Assembly: GCA_032173965.1 (NCBI GenBank)
Contig: CM063294.1
Span: 5,750,452 to 5,814,451 of the forward strand
From: Sitta carolinensis
Taxonomy: Eukaryota; Chordata; Aves; Passeriformes; Sittidae
Length of the DNA stretch: 64,000 nt
Direction: 5' to 3'
In this document: piece after piece, positions 1-14,400 of the stretch
How the letters are laid out: the number at the start of each line of letters is the position of its first letter
Position numbering within the stretch: position 1 is the first letter of the stretch
Program-made: the position numbers and the translations under genes
Notes under the pieces: model-generated
The model's input: the letters and a program-made list of their open reading frames with translations, nothing else
What the model was told of the DNA's origin: nothing
The model's database searches: none

Positions 1-3000
1 AAATAAGAACGTGAAGAAGAATTGGAGAGACCCCTATAAAGATCTGAGGAAAATGAAAATAACTCCCTCAGAGCTTCTTACCAGATGCTGGTAATTTCAC
101 TGTTACACTGTGCAAAGCAGATTTGTATTCCTTTAACCTGGGAAAGATTAATCTGCTGCAATCCACAAATTACAATCTGAAGAATAAATTCAGGTTTCAC
201 TAACATAATCTCTAACCTTGATGAGAAAAGACACCCAGAGTAAATCACTTCAACTGTCCCTTAAAAGGACAGAAAAATATCAAATAGCAAGATAAGGCAA
301 ATTAAGTGCAGATTTTTAAACTGAATCCTAGCTATATTTTGATTCCAGCTGAGGATATGTGGCATTGATTAAACAGTGATAATTTAGTTATATCATGCTG
401 TAAGGTCATGGCTAGTTGCCATATGATTCTGTCTCCTAAGCAGCTGTTGCTTTGATCCAAAAAAGTGAATCAATGGATGCTTATATTTTGGGAGGGGTTA
501 GAGATCTCCTCGATTAAATTTCTTTTAATTTTTCAAAAACTGATGAAGTGCCAGAAATTATTACAGCTATATACTTTTAATAACCACAAAATCTGAATGA
601 CGTCCAATTTCATAAAGCCCTCAGTCTTTGTCCTGGCCATAAATTAACTACTTAAAACTGTGCACAGATCTAACTTCAGTACACTAGACTTAACTGAGAT
701 AAGCCCTTGGCTGTCCAACCCATAATTAATTAATCATTGTACATGATTGTCTAATTTTGTATAGAATATATGTTGCATGACTAGGTAACAATCTGTTTAG
801 CATATCAGGAGGCAAGGATTAATTCAGAAAGATTTCAGAGATCCTACTTAGTCCTTAGAACTCTATTTACTATCTTTTGAGCTAAAAGTAATTTACATAC
901 ATTCTAATTGTTAATTCATTGAGGACATACCATATGAAGCAAATCAGTTGAGTATATGTGTATATATATGTTGAGTATATGTTTATTGCCTGATGAACTG
1001 CAACTATAAACAAGAAAGGAAATTTTGGGAAAACTGCATGCACCACTAGGACAAAACCTATCAACCCCATGGCTACAGAAGATGCATGAGCTAGAAATGA
1101 CAAGCTGACTAAAAAGATGCAGAGAAGTGAAGAGGGTAAAGCCACACATATTCAGGTAGTTTTGCCAAAATGAGAGAATTTTTCACAGGTACACTAAAAG
1201 TGCAATTTGTAACTCAAACTAATTGGTATTGGTGAGCTAGTTTACACCTAGATGCAATTCAACTTGACAAAAACAAAATAAAAAAAATCTCATTATTTTA
1301 ATTGAACCAATGCTTTTTGGTTATACTCTAACATTGTTTGTTTCATAAATTCTTTGGTCATTGTGGCTTGAGTTAAAATTGACCTTGGTGTCTGCTCATA
1401 TACTTAGAATTCTTTTTACACAACACAGGCTCCTATTACCAGGATTCTCAGCAAAATTAGAAACCATTCTTTAGTTATGGGTTGGTTCATGCATTACTTT
1501 TAGTTGACTCAATTCATCAATGTAAAGAAATCAACACGGGATTGAAGAAGCAAAAGAATTTCAGCACCATGAAGGCTCTGGAATAGAACCAGCAAGAAAA
1601 TTGTAACATACAAGGGGCAAGATAACTGAGGATTACAAAATAAGTATTTTATCAAGAGTCCCTCTCCTTTGGGCACACGCAGGAGGAAGCAAGGGCAGAG
1701 GAGGAGCCTGTGCTGTGTCCTGATGCCTGGGGGGTTGAGCTGCTTCCCACCTGCTCTCTCCCCCATCCACACCACTCTCCCACCTCACTGCAGACAGCCA
1801 CACTCCCATAATATCAACAGAATATAAACCTGAAAGAGCTTCTGAACACTGCACTAGCACTTCAAAACGTTACAAAGGAGGGATATAAAACCCTTGTGCA
1901 GGATTTTTTGAGTAATTTCTACAGAGTTTTGTGTTGTTAGGAGAGAAAGGATATTTTGCAAAGTACCAATAAAAAGGTAAGAGAAGAGGATAACATTGCC
2001 TGACAAAAGCCAGCAAGATATTTATGAGGATAATTCTGATGTGGAACAATTTTTTTCTTTGCTATTTCCATCAAGAACTTCATAGAGAAAAAAAAAAAAA
2101 AACAAACATGTACCATATGCTGGGCTTTGCAAGAGATTCAAGGTTCAGTTACTACTGCACTTCCCAGGATACAGGTATATTGACAAAAATCTCAGACCCA
2201 GCATGCACAGAAAGACACATTTAATAAAGAAAATGAATGCTCTTATTTAATTTTTCACTAGCCTGAGCAATGACCCAGACTCCCGTGCTCTCCAGGTGAT
2301 GGTGCCTGCTCAGTTCCTGCTGCTCAAATGCCGTGGGTAAATCCTTCGCTGGACTCCAGTGCCTTTGCAGAGGCACTGCTTAGTCGATGTTACCAAGATG
2401 ATTATTTTCTCTTGACATCACAGAGAGAAAACAATAGAGGAGATGCACTTTAAAACCAACTATTGCCTGAAGATAAAACAGTGATCTGACCCTGTGAGAA
2501 ATTTCAGGTGAACCCTAAGAAGTACGTCTTTAGCTATGCATGCACAAACACAAGAAACCTCAACACAGTTCCAAATCTTGCCTGTTATAAATTTGTTTGG
2601 GCTTTTTATTTGTTTTTAACACCTGCACTTCCACTGTCCTCACCAGTATATTATTTTAATATACTAAGGACTTTTGTAATGAAAATTATGTACAAACCTA
2701 ATTATAACTTGTTGAAATCACAATTACAACACTAGATAATAGAATCCTTTCTAGAGTGTCTTGGGGATTTTTTATTCCAAAACTCCAAAGCTTTTTAAAA
2801 ATATGGCTTTTTAGATTCATTATACATGGATTAAAAATTAGAATTAATATAATAATTGTTATCCTATAGTCATTACTATCACATATAAAACTTCACAGTC
2901 TGTCATGCATTTACTGAGTGAGAGTTTCTGACTGCAGAGTGACTGTATTCAGGCCCTGGGCAAAAATTCCTGAGTGTTCCTGCAATGATAACTGGAGGAG

Positions 3001-6000
3001 AATAGAACATAACTCTGAAGGAAAATTTCCAGGCCTCTGGAACATTACTACAGATAATTTAAGGAACAGACAGGAGGCACAAAGGTAGAATACATGGACT
3101 GTTTTAATTTTCTTGGAGTATAAAATGTGGTACAAAGATGTAAAATCTTTTCATTTATGTATGCGTGTGAACTCACCTACATGTGTCATACCTAGGTTAT
3201 ACATATGTTAATGTTTGAGCATATTTTTTTCCAAAACTTTTTTTTTTTTTCATTTCTTTCTAAATATTTCACAATATTCATCAAGAAAATGGCTCTCAAC
3301 AATAATTTTATTAGAACCAAATGGAACTGGCACAAAACAAATCATCGGCTCCATTTGTTGCATTTAGCAGTCACATTTTCATTTATTAACTGGAATACTA
3401 TTTCCCTTTTCTTTCTGTCACTATGAGCAAGGATTTCAAAACATTGCATTTGAGAAAGGGCATTATATTCTTTAAATAAAACATGTCATTCAAATAATCA
3501 CTAAGCATTCATGTGTAAGGCCACTATAGATCATACATCAACTGCGAGAATCACAATTGTTTTTATATATATCTTTCCCTGAACTTTAGAAAAATTCTGT
3601 TTGTGAATAAGACTGCCACTTCCAGGGTAATTGCAAGAAATTACTTATTTCACCATGTGGAACACCTGAAAGGTTTTCAGTCAGCATCATACTCAATGTA
3701 ATGTATTACAGTAATCTTGAAGCTATCTGGTAGATCCATCAGAAGTTGACCCATTTAGATGATCATTGATACATACTGGGGTGTCACTCACTCTTTTAAA
3801 ATCACTTATTTATAATTTTTGGTTCCAAATAATAATATTTAATTCAGTATATCTGAGATCAAAATACAAGCCCGTGTCATATTAATTTGGATTGAACATC
3901 TAATCTTTAAATAAAAACAAACACTGCATATACTGTTTCAGAAATAAAACACAGGCAAGAAAAGGATAAACCCTGCAGTGAAATCCCTCTCTTCTTTCAC
4001 TCTCCTCTCATGTTCTAATCCTTCCAAGAAAAACCCAAAGCAAAAAGCCAGATATGTCAAATTAGGAATTCACACAGATGCATAGGAGTATCTAAATTCC
4101 ACACAAAACCTCACCAAAAGAGCCAATTTTGGGGAAAAATGACAGTTAACAACCTTTAAAAGAAAGAGCAGAAACATAGCAAGTGTCATAACTTTGAATG
4201 CAGTAGCTACATTTCCCTTCCCTATTCCAACACCTGGCTTGTGAGTGCCAGTAGCCATGGCAACCCTCTCCATGCCAAGGCTCTGCAGCCCAAACCTATC
4301 CCCAGGGTTTGCCTCCAAAGCACCTTTCCTCTATCCCCTGAGCACATTAGGGGGCTTTGTCTTATTTATAAACTTGAATTCCCTCCCTCTCTCCCCACCA
4401 CTCTGAGATTGAAGCCCCTTTTGCTGCCGATCATGGCCAAGGCAACCTAAGGCAGTGCTGCAATTGGAGAGCATTAGGTGCATCGAAAGGACACTCAAGA
4501 CACAAGTATTTCAACCTCAAAATAGCCACAGCACCCTTCAGAAACATTGCAAAAGATCAACAGAAACTGTTGCTAAAAGAAAACAGGAAGTGGCAGCTAT
4601 CATGCTGGAAGGCAGCACGCCTCATCCTTTAATTATTAAATATCCTCGTCCTCCTTCCTCCTTTTCAGAGACACACCTTTGAACAGGTTGAGCCACTCTC
4701 AGTGTTTCAGACCCCACATAAGCATGCTGTGGCCTGGTGTGTAAAGCATGCAGCCTGTGGTGTACAGTGCATAACAATGGTCCCCTTCCTTCCTCTAGCC
4801 CCTTGAATTTATCTTCAGTACCAGAAGACACAAGATTTGAATGGATCTTAATTTAGAATCTGGTATTTTCAGTAGTTACACAGTTCTTACAGGGTATGAA
4901 ATAACATCTCAGTATCAACAACTGATTTATTGTCCTGCTAGCATTTCCAGACAGATGGACTGGCAGGAACTCTTTTTGTCCCTAAAAAGTAATCACAAGA
5001 AGAAAAAGAAAGTTGAAATTGGTGCTGGTGCAAATTACAATAAAAAAACAAATGAAGGGCAAACAGAGAAACTCAGGAAACCAGCTCTTCTGAGTGATTA
5101 GGATGATGTAATCACTGCTAAACTTCACAGAAAAATTTAAGCCAGTAAAGCAGACCCAGTCTGATATAAAACTTGTTCCTTAAAAGAAATGCAGAAAGCA
5201 TAATTAATGGTAGTGGTCAATGAATTATTAAAATATGCAGAGTTCATTTTAAAAATTTGAGAACAATCACCTAGAGTAGAGCTTGTTGGCAAAACAGTAA
5301 TAAAGTTTTTGTGACATAAATAAGAGTGACAGGATAATGTCTCACAAATACGCAAAAAGAGATGCAAACAACTGAAAGATCATTGAAAACTTTTGACCAA
5401 TATGAAACTTGAGATGCATTAACAAGACAGCTGGAGGATTCCTAAATATAACCCAGTGCCCCACTTCATCCCCTGAGCACTATATGAGCATAACAGAGGA
5501 AATACAAAGTACTGCAAGTAGTCTAACCTGGCAGAAATTTTAGCGATGCAAAAGATGCCCCTTTGATGCTTAGCTACTCCACATCCCTTTCCTCTTTGCC
5601 CTCTCCTTTGTGCAAGTCTTCAAGCCATTCTGAAATGACCCACACAGGGAATCGATGGAGTTCAAACCAAACTGGGGTGCAGGGAAGAATGCCAGTTTGA
5701 ACCATAGCAACATCTCATCTGGTTCATTTCACAGTCTGCTCAAACGGATGGAAGGGAAAGAAAAGCTTCCTCCAGAGGCAGGATTATATTACCTTTAAGT
5801 GCTCGTGGAACTGTAACATATACTTAACATTTCAAATAGTTTGAATAGGTGTCTTCAGCAAATTATAATAAGCCCTAAAAATGTCACCTAGTATAACTAT
5901 CATCATGTCTGCTGTAGGTACAACACTTAGGTTGGTAAAACAGTTGATTCTAGAGATTTAGGTTTTGCTATTTCCTAAATAAAATAAAGAGGTATCGGCC

Positions 6001-9000
6001 CAATAATGTTAACACGTTTACACTGAAAATACATTACTTCATTGTGCCAATTTGCTCATAGAGAAGACTTATTAAAATAAAATTTGATGTATATTCCTAT
6101 CAGGCAGAATTTCTAATATGAGAATTTCTATTGCAAATCAAGACTAAACCTCTGGCTTGTCTTGGCCTGCATTTTCAGGGGTACCTTGTACACCTGCAAA
6201 GTAGGGAGTGAGGGATCAATACTGGCTCTCTGCAGTGTATTTGAGATGCACCTTTAGGAAGATCAATCCAGGAATTTACTAGGGAACTCTGTGTGCAATA
6301 GATACAGGCTCCTTAATTTATATTTGCAAAGGAAATGTAAATTCCAGAAGTCCACAAAATAATTCCGTGTTCCACAAGGTACTCTGCAAACACTGTGTAG
6401 GAGATAATTTTCCTCCTATAGAACTTATTTAAATGAAGCATGAGAGAAAAAAAAAAAACTCAGCCAGAATATTTTAAATAAAGTCATTTGGCCAATATCA
6501 TGTGAAAGGACAGTTGCCAGACCACAATTTACTTTCACTTTTGACATTATTAGACTGCTTTAAAACAGATATACATGTCTATGGATCTGATATCTTTTAT
6601 TTGAATACTTGAATTTATAAAATATATTGTAACCAACATCATTTCAACTCTTTGTTAAAGAATGAGAGCTTCCACAGGATACTGAAAACGAAAAATCAAA
6701 CACACATATGAGCAAGGGGGAAAATGGGAACACAGAGCTGGCACACACACCACAGAGGAGTGTCTGAGGTGGTGACTGCTGTGGGAGGGCTGTGGCAGAG
6801 AGCAGTCAGGCTTTTGGTGTGCCACCTGAGCAAAGAGAGCACGGTGGGGCTGGCACAGCCCCCTGCCCTGGAGGGAAGGCAGGGGCTGAGGAGCAGCTCA
6901 GCACAGAAGGCAGAAAGCCAAGTGAACAGGTCACTGGATCAAGGTGACAAGGCTGTTCCCTTCTGCAAGAGGGAGAGAAGCCCCATCATGTTTGAAAAGG
7001 TCACCTCTGAGTCTTCTGTCACCTTTCCCTTTCACAGGTTTGGAGCATTATAAATCATAATTTTTTAACCATTATATATTTTATATGTAAATCAGATGGC
7101 TGGGGTAGAAAAATCAGTATAACACTCAAACAGAGGTGAAGATTGAGAGACATGGGGGAGAGAGCAAGGCACAGGCAGGCCTGAACAGAGCAGTTTACCT
7201 CCTGCTTTATTCCAGCTCTGTTAGGGCAATTTTCACCACTCTAAACAGCCAGCCTGTAAAAAGCCTAAAAGTGGCTCCATCATCCAGTAAATTGTTAAAA
7301 TCTCTTATTTTGATGCAATGCCTGCTGACAAGATATGGGAAGCTACTTTTTAAAACTGGAGCAAGGAAATGCTTCAGATGCTTTGACATTCCCTACCTTT
7401 TTTCATTTTCTTGTTTTCTGTTGGTTTCATTAGGCAATCGAGATTAAAGAGTTATTTTACACTGATAAAAAAAAAATAAAAAATCATTCCAATTAGATTT
7501 TGTGCATACTAAAACCAAAGGGAGTGTTGCTGCTGAATCAAAACCAAAAGAATTTCAAACTACTGTATTTTGTGTCTATGAAACAAAACAATTTAAGAAG
7601 TTATCAGCCAAAGCTGTTAATCAAATTAACTGGAAACTACAAAGGTGAATAAAAAGAAGAAAGCAATATTAGATATTTTATACTTAAAGCACTGAACAAT
7701 AAGAAGCTTTCACCTGTTAACATATTAATAATGCTGTTAAGAATATGATGTGCTTGACACGGTGCCACAGATTTCATAAGCCTATGCAATTTCTTATCTG
7801 TCAAGACACACTTTTTAGCTACTGCAAGAAATTTAAGAAGGAAGAAGTGGAAGAAGATAGATGAAAAAAATATACTGTATTAAGGCTTGAATGAGATTGT
7901 GAAAATCCAGTCACTTGACTCCTTTACCATCAGGCTACATATATTGGAAAATATATAAAAGCCCAACATTGCATCAGGAAATGGATTGTACTGAGTGACC
8001 TCAGAGAACTTTTCCATCTGTGCCATTATTAATATGATGCAGACACCATAAAACAGAGCTGGCAAAGCAATATATGTTCTCAGAGATGATGGATAGGAAG
8101 GGAGAAGATAAGGCTGATAACAATTACTTGGTGAAACAAGCAGGGGATTTTGTAAAAGTTCTATGATGTAATGAGAAAGATAAGTTGATATTCCTAAAAG
8201 TCAAATTATTAGATTTGCAGAGCTGAAAAAGTAACATGATGGAAGGTTTTCAAGCTCAGCAAATAAATCAGAATGAATAATTTACCTGATGCTTTGCTCA
8301 GAAGAGGTTCTCTAAACTAATGACACTTTCTCCACATATCTTGTTTTAAATTCCAGATTTCCATGATCTTCCACAAGTCTTGGACTGCATGAACTGGTTG
8401 AAATGTTTTACTGTACTGTATATGTGAAATTCACATTAGGTTTTGAGTTACATATGCTAGACAAAATTAATTTAATATTTTCTTATGGTTCATGAGTCAA
8501 GTGATATTTACAGAAAAGTTAACTTCAAGTTCTCATGACAGCAATCAGAGCAAAGTTTACGCAGAACTTAAAAAATAACACATTTACTGTAGTGGGTCCC
8601 TGGAAGAGAAGCTTGATTGTTTATTCACTAAGTCTGTTCAAGAACATGTATTATTAAAAAAATAAAATTATCTTTCACAACTTTGTACCCAAGTATAGTA
8701 AAAGGTGACCTGTACTACAGTTAGGTGCCCAGGGGAGAAACTTAAAGAGGAATGGATGTCTAATACATACTGTTGATCAAAATTTTTAGTCTAATTAAAA
8801 GATGTGTCAGAGGACAAGATAGTTTTTGATAAAAAGTAGTGTAGGGTGACTTAGAATCCAATAGCTACAGTGACACTGTGTGCTACACAATACTGAGTAA
8901 AGATTGTGCATGCTGTACAGCAACTCTGTGGACACTGTAGGACAACAAGTGGAGAAAAATGTAATCATATTCAGCACAACTCCATCTTAAGGAAACTGCA

Positions 9001-9793
9001 GGTCGAGCAAGGTCACCCAAGTGACACTGCTGACAGCCTTGGGCCCTGCTCAGTGCCTCTGTCAGGGAAATGCCTCCTTGCCTCACACACTGAGCCAGCC
9101 CTACCCTCCTCGATCATTTTTCTGACACTGTGGCCTCAATCATTTGCCCTGTCAACTGTTTAAGCCACCTCAGCTGGGAGCCTCAGTGAGAAGAGCCAGA
9201 AGTTCACCTCTGCTATCAGCACTCTGAGCAAGGTCAGCCCAGGGAGAAAGCAAATTACTGCAGAACTTTTATTTTCAGTGCCTTAATCTTCCCATTGGTC
9301 TGCACTGTCAACCCCTTGGGGGTCTAAGAAGAAATAGGCAAAGTACAGACTACCTTTAAAAAAGTTATCCTTTGCTGAAGTGCCAGTTTTACTTGCCACA
9401 GTTCTGCATTATTCCAGACTGCAGACACATTTCCCCTCAGCCTGTGCTTTATGTGAGGTTTAAGGGAATGCCATGTTTAAGGGAAGCTGCTCCTGTGCAG
9501 CACCTCCCGCCCCACAGCAGCAGCTGGCCCCAGCCCCATTCACACGGCAAGGGTGCTTGAGAGCAGTGAGGTTTGCTGTCCAGATGTACTTTATTAAAAT
9601 GAGAGGGAGGGTTTGGTTAACTTTTAGCATCAATATCTCTAATTATTACTTTCTAACAGCTGCAAAATATGGTATGGCTGACAGCGTTGAAATACCAATA
9701 TTTTAAATGTTAGCCATAACAGACACAATATTCCAATAATTGTTCTAGGTTTCCAAAGATTAATTCTTCAACAAACTTGCTTTCATAATGTCT
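1..9793. other. AT-rich unique DNA, no gene recognised
   Basis: Both strands were read through this stretch. ORFs are short and carry no recognisable domain. Slightly GC-richer patches occur near 1,630-1,810, 4,190-4,450 and 6,720-7,040, and each opens ORFs in more than one frame, as base composition alone would do. A short (GTATAT)-like alternating stretch lies near 949-985. No interspersed repeat could be identified with confidence. It is most simply intergenic or intronic DNA. Confidence 0.6.
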
Positions 9794-9865
9794 TGCCTCT
9801 TCTGCTTTTTTTGAGAGAAGTATTTTAACTGCCTCTTCTGCTTTAACTGAGAGAAGTATTTTAAC
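9794..9865. repeat. 36-bp tandem duplication, two copies
   Basis: Two adjacent copies (9,794-9,829 and 9,830-9,865) share the ends TGCCTCTTCTGC and GAGAGAAGTATTTTAAC. They differ only in a few central bases, where the first copy has a T run and the second has TTTAACT. This looks like a local replication-slippage duplication. It lies directly beside the hairpin at 9,870-9,893. Confidence 0.9.
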
Positions 9866-9869
9866 ATTC

Positions 9870-9893
9870 ATTTCTATGAATGTTCATAGAAAT
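9870..9893. repeat. Perfect inverted repeat, 11-bp arms
   Basis: ATTTCTATGAA at 9,870-9,880 and TTCATAGAAAT at 9,883-9,893 are exact reverse complements separated by TG. The position just after a tandem duplication suggests a fold-back template-switch event. No function is implied. Confidence 0.85.
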
Positions 9894-10275
9894 TTAACAC
9901 AAAAGTTATTATGAAAAAAACTTGTGGACAATTAATTTTACATTCTTAAGAAATTTGTTGACCAAAGTGTTTTAAGTGTTCATTCACTCTGGAATCAGGA
10001 GCAATAACACCTAACCAATAATGTAGCTAAAACTACAGCCTAGACCACATCTATACAAATGAAATGTTTATATAATTAATTTGCCATTAATACATGAAAT
10101 TAAAAATACATTCTAAGACATAAGCATACAAAATTAAAAGTTTCTGAGTAATTGGTGTGGTGTAGCAAAACAATGATCTACATGGAGACACTGTACAGCA
10201 TCACAAAAAGAGTAGGAGCATGGGATACATTCGGGTTGTTGCAAACAATTACTTCCCCAGAGTCACACAACTCTG

Positions 10276-10343
10276 AAATAAACTTTTCTTTTGTTGTTTG
10301 TTTGGATTTTTTGTTTTGTTTTTTGTTTGGGTTTTTTTTTTTG
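10276..10343 (+). repeat. T/G low-complexity tract
   Basis: About 68 bases made almost only of T and G, in TTTG/TTTTG-like blocks ending in a run of 12 T. It is the complement-strand counterpart of the A/C tracts seen elsewhere in this window. Confidence 0.85.
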
Positions 10344-10896
10344 CCTTAATTTTGAAAAAACAAGGGAAATCATGATGCAATGTGAGGGATTTTTCAGAGG
10401 ACAAAAATATCTTTCCATTTAGATGCTTTTATTCATCCTTAAGCACCAAATTTCAGTAACAGCCATTGCTGCTGCCTTCCATGACACCAGAGCACTTCTG
10501 TGCTAAGTTTCTGTGTAAATGGAAATGCATTTTGGTACATATCAAAGGAAGTGCAGATGCATCTCTAACTGTTCAGCACAGAAGGGAACTTTTTAATACA
10601 GTTATAATCAGCTTAGACATGAGTTAACAGATACCTAAAGTGTACTGAATAACAAAGCTTATTAAGCTTGCATGTCATAGCCATGGTTATCCATCAAAGA
10701 TCATCCAGAATTTTCTTTCAATTACTGAAAGAACAAATATTTGAATTCAAAAGAAATGGGCTCCTAAAGTTTTATACAGTGAATAAAATACAGATTTTTA
10801 GCCCTTCCCCGCTTTCATTTTATTCTGTTCACTCATTCCTTGAGCAGTAGGTTGCTATTTAGCACCATGGAGTGCATTGCAAACCCTGTAACAATT

Positions 10897-11420
10897 ACAC
10901 AGAATCACAGAATGGTTTGGGCTGAAATGAACCTAAAGCTCCTCTAATTCCAAACCCACAATGCAGGCAGAGACACCTGCCACTATCCCAGGTTGTTCCA
11001 AGCCCCATCCAAGCTGGCCTTGGACACTTCCAGGGATGGAGCAGCCACAGCTTCTCTGGGCACTCTGCCAGAGTCTCCCACCCTCACAGGGAACAATACT
11101 GATTATTAATCACTAATGTCCCATCTAACACTGCCCTCTATGAGTGTGAAGCCATTCCCCTCTTGTCACTCTTGTCCAAAGTCTCTCTCCAGCTCTCCTG
11201 GAGCCTCTTTAAGCACTGGAAGGAGCTGTAAGGTGTCCCCAGAGCCTTCTCTTTAACCAGGCTGAACAGCCCCAGCTCTCTCAGCCTGGCCCCGAGCAAT
11301 AGTGCTCCAGCCCCTAAACATCTCCCTGGCCCTCCGGCAGGCTCTCTGCCAGAGGTCTGTGTCCTGGTGTTGGGACCCCAGAGCGGGAGACAGCTCTCCA
11401 GAACCCTGACACCAGAAGGG
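10897..11420 (-). mobile_element. CR1 LINE fragment, 3' end, 5'-truncated
   Basis: Read on the plus strand, this begins with the reverse complement of the CR1 3' terminal octamer repeats (ACAGAATCACAGAATGG). It continues through the avian CR1 tail in order. Recognisable blocks include CATCCAAGCTGGCCTTGGAC, ACTTCCAGGGATGGAGCAGC, CCAGGCTGAACAGCCCCAG and CTCTCAGCCTGGCC. The end is GTGTTGGGACCCCAGAGC followed by a region matching the CR1 'acacagtactccag' area. The element is therefore on the minus strand, with its 3' end at about 10,897 and a truncated 5' end near 11,420, as is usual for CR1. It is clearly diverged, so it is not a recent insertion. The ORFs across it (11,138-11,425 minus and 11,367-11,681 plus) are incidental. 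The call rests on recalled CR1 sequence rather than an alignment. Confidence 0.9.
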
Positions 11421-13841
11421 TCCAAATGTCTCTGGAGGAAAGAACTTGGAGAAAACCTTTCTTCAGTAATTAGACTGTCTTACACACTTCAGTGTTTTCC
11501 AAAAGCAAAGAGGGACAGTATCAGTGCCCCTCCGGCCAGGAAACCTGGGACAGACCAGGTCCATAAAGGCTTTACAGTCCTCATCTACAAGAACTTCCAT
11601 AGAAATTTCAGTTGTTTGGATGTGACCTTTGCAGTTCAGAAAGCTTCCTTAACAAGGGATAAGTTTTGTGCCACTACATGACAAATCTGCCTGGCCTTAA
11701 TAAAGCTGCAGAAGCCCACAGGGTGCAGCTGTATCGTGTGAAGACCACACTGCCCTGAGGTTCCTTTGCATTTCCACTGCCTTGACATGCACTTTGTCAA
11801 ATTTTGTTAGGCCTTTCAGGTTTCAACCAATAACCAGAAGAGCAGGCAGAGGAGGGAGGACAGGAAATCTCACACTTTTAAACAGTGTTTGAGCCCCATT
11901 TGTCAGCTGTGTTTCCATTGTCCTCTGTGCTGGAGAGGGATGGTCCCAGCAGCTTCAGTGCAGGAGCTGAGGAGTTACCCTTGTACTCTGCCAGTACATA
12001 TTCATTGTCCATTCCAAGCCTGACTCAACACATCCATGGCTAAGAACAAAGTCAGGCTGCACAAATACGTGCTGCATACAATAGTTGTCTAAGGTTTTGG
12101 ACACAACATACTTAAAGATTTCACCGTTCCTGCAGAGCCTCTCAAAAGTCCCTTCATTTTCAGGTTCAGTACATGCCATGTGCTTTTAGCTGGAGATTTT
12201 GAAGTTATTAGATTGCCCACAAAATTTATAAGAAGCAGTGATTTGATATTGCTTAAAAAGTAATCTTTAATGAAACACAACTACACAAGTATAAGTGAAA
12301 AGTCTAAAATGGTATTTATACTAAAGTTTGCTGTGATCTACCAAGTCTGTAATAGTTTTATGAAGTGCATGCTATGATAACTATTCTTGACATCCTGTTC
12401 TGTTTTCCTAAAAATAACTGGATTTAGCAATTTTTCCTCACCATCATAGTTTAATTTAAAACTGTATTTCAATTCTACTGAAACACAATTTTTGCATAGG
12501 TAACAAACTTCGTCTCCCAGGTTTTAAATGTTAAACTATCTTGAAACTTACTGTTTTCTGACAAATGAAGGTTTTTGAGCTGACAACTTTTCCTCCTGCC
12601 TGTAGCATTTTAGAATGCAGTAACAAGTCAACCACTCAGCACAATATCCTTGCCAGAATTTATGACCACAAAGCAGCACAACAGCAGAGATTACTTCAAT
12701 CTAATACAGTAATTAAAACATGATCCCTATTATTTAAAATGCTAGACATGCAGTATTTGTTATGCACAGGGTATTGGCATTTAAAGAGGAGTTTCACAGA
12801 TGCACACAGATTTTAGACACCCTCTCCCACTTTTCCATGCAGTTTGTTTGCACTCTGGGTTGCCAGGCAGAGCTGCCATCCCCCATGGTCCTGTGTCCTG
12901 ACAGGCTCAGTTTCCCACTGGGATGGGGCAGAACGTGGCCGGTGGAAGGGAAAGAGCCTCACACTGCTGCCCTACCTGCAATTAGCAGCTCACTAGCACA
13001 TCTGCATAGCTGTGCTCAGGGCACTGATCAGATCGGGGTTTCCCAGACATAACGCTTTCCGGCAAACTCTATTGACATGTTTGGCTCTGTGACCCTTCGT
13101 GAGTTGATTTTGAAGGCAAATTTCACCACCCTCGAGAGAATTGCATTCTGGAAGTTGCCAACTGTAGCTGAAAACTTCTGTCAGTGTGACTGTGCTAGAA
13201 ACCACAAAGTGAAATATAATACCAGCTGGGTTCGAACACTTTAGAGAATGTTCCAAGCTAGCATTTCAATCCTTTGCCCAAACAGGATACCCACAGTATG
13301 TTTAACAGCTTGGACTCAGTTTTCTTGGCCTGAAATAATTTTGGATCCTGGCAGGATATTTCATTCCCTCTGCAAATCTCTGTCTTACACTTAATGTTTC
13401 CAGAACACCTAATTTTTCACACCATACTTTGCTCATTATTTAGGGGACCCTACATTTCCAGCAGAGAGAGCAAAATAATTTGAAATAGTATTGCATTAAA
13501 ATGTGCCTGTGATTTTAAAAATCCACATAAAGTTGTTTTTGGGAGAATTTCAGACTTCAGCTTCCACTAAGCTTTTGATTCATTGTGAAATCTGTTTCCA
13601 GCATGAAGATTAAAAGTTGTTCTTTTAAGAGAAGTAACAGATATTGCAGGGTTGATATGGGGCACAGCTAAATTCTAAAACTTTATACCAAATACTAGAC
13701 CTTTAATTTGTCTAGTTTCATTCCAATCTGAATAGAATCAAAAGGTATTTGGATTCCCCACTGCAGAACATCCTTATAAGTAAGATAAACTTCTTTTATT
13801 GAATGGTGAAAGTGCTCAACTCTCATTAAATAAAACTTTTT

Positions 13842-13876
<35 letters not shown>

Positions 13877-14400
13877 TACACTGGTTCATACTGCAGTTTT
13901 GAGCAGAGGAAGCACATTGAAGAAAAAGGGGGGGGGGGAAATTCCCATTTTAAGCAGTTCAAAGGTAGTTAAAAATGTTAAACTTGGCATACTTTCAACT
14001 CAATAAAATTAAAAACATGAATCAGTGTAGTAAAAAATAAAGCATGATAAATAAATAAATACTCTTACACACACTAATGACAGAGTAATTTCAAAATCTA
14101 ATGTACTTTTCTAACCAAACTGTACAAGCACTCCCCAGTTATTTTTGGCCAGATATGTTCCCTAGGATTGTGCCTACTTCTTGAGTTGAGCAGTCATCTT
14201 CCATTAACGTTTCTACCAGTCCAAATTATTCATTTAACTTTGTTGAAGGATAATGCAAGAAGCTCAAAATCATGACTGACATAAATGTATTCCAGTCATT
14301 TGTGGATTAGAGCTTCTTTCTGGTGATTTCCACAAGACAGAGATTGGTTCCAAAATGACCTATTCCCCATACCATATCCTTATGCATAAAAATACAATAA
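11421..14400. other. Unique DNA between two CR1 relics
   Basis: No gene is recognised. A GC-richer patch at about 12,830-13,030 has short ORFs on both strands but no domain. The stretch also holds a run of 29 T (13,844-13,872) and a run of 10 G (13,928-13,937). Confidence 0.55.
13844..13872. repeat. Poly-T, 29 bases
   Basis: Uninterrupted T run. No target-site duplication or retroposon body was recognised next to it, so it is reported only as a homopolymer. Confidence 0.95.

Noticed and set aside
1941..1976. Plus-strand exon-like segment (ERKDILQSTNKK) with an acceptor-like tract and AAG|GTAAGA
   Set aside because: It is isolated on the opposite strand with no partner. I keep it as a reminder of how often tidy pseudo-exons occur in this DNA, and it lowers confidence in all short exon candidates.
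9000..9060. MIR-like 'gcaaggtcaccca' motif
   Set aside because: Only one short block matches the old SINE pattern, and the order of flanking blocks is wrong.
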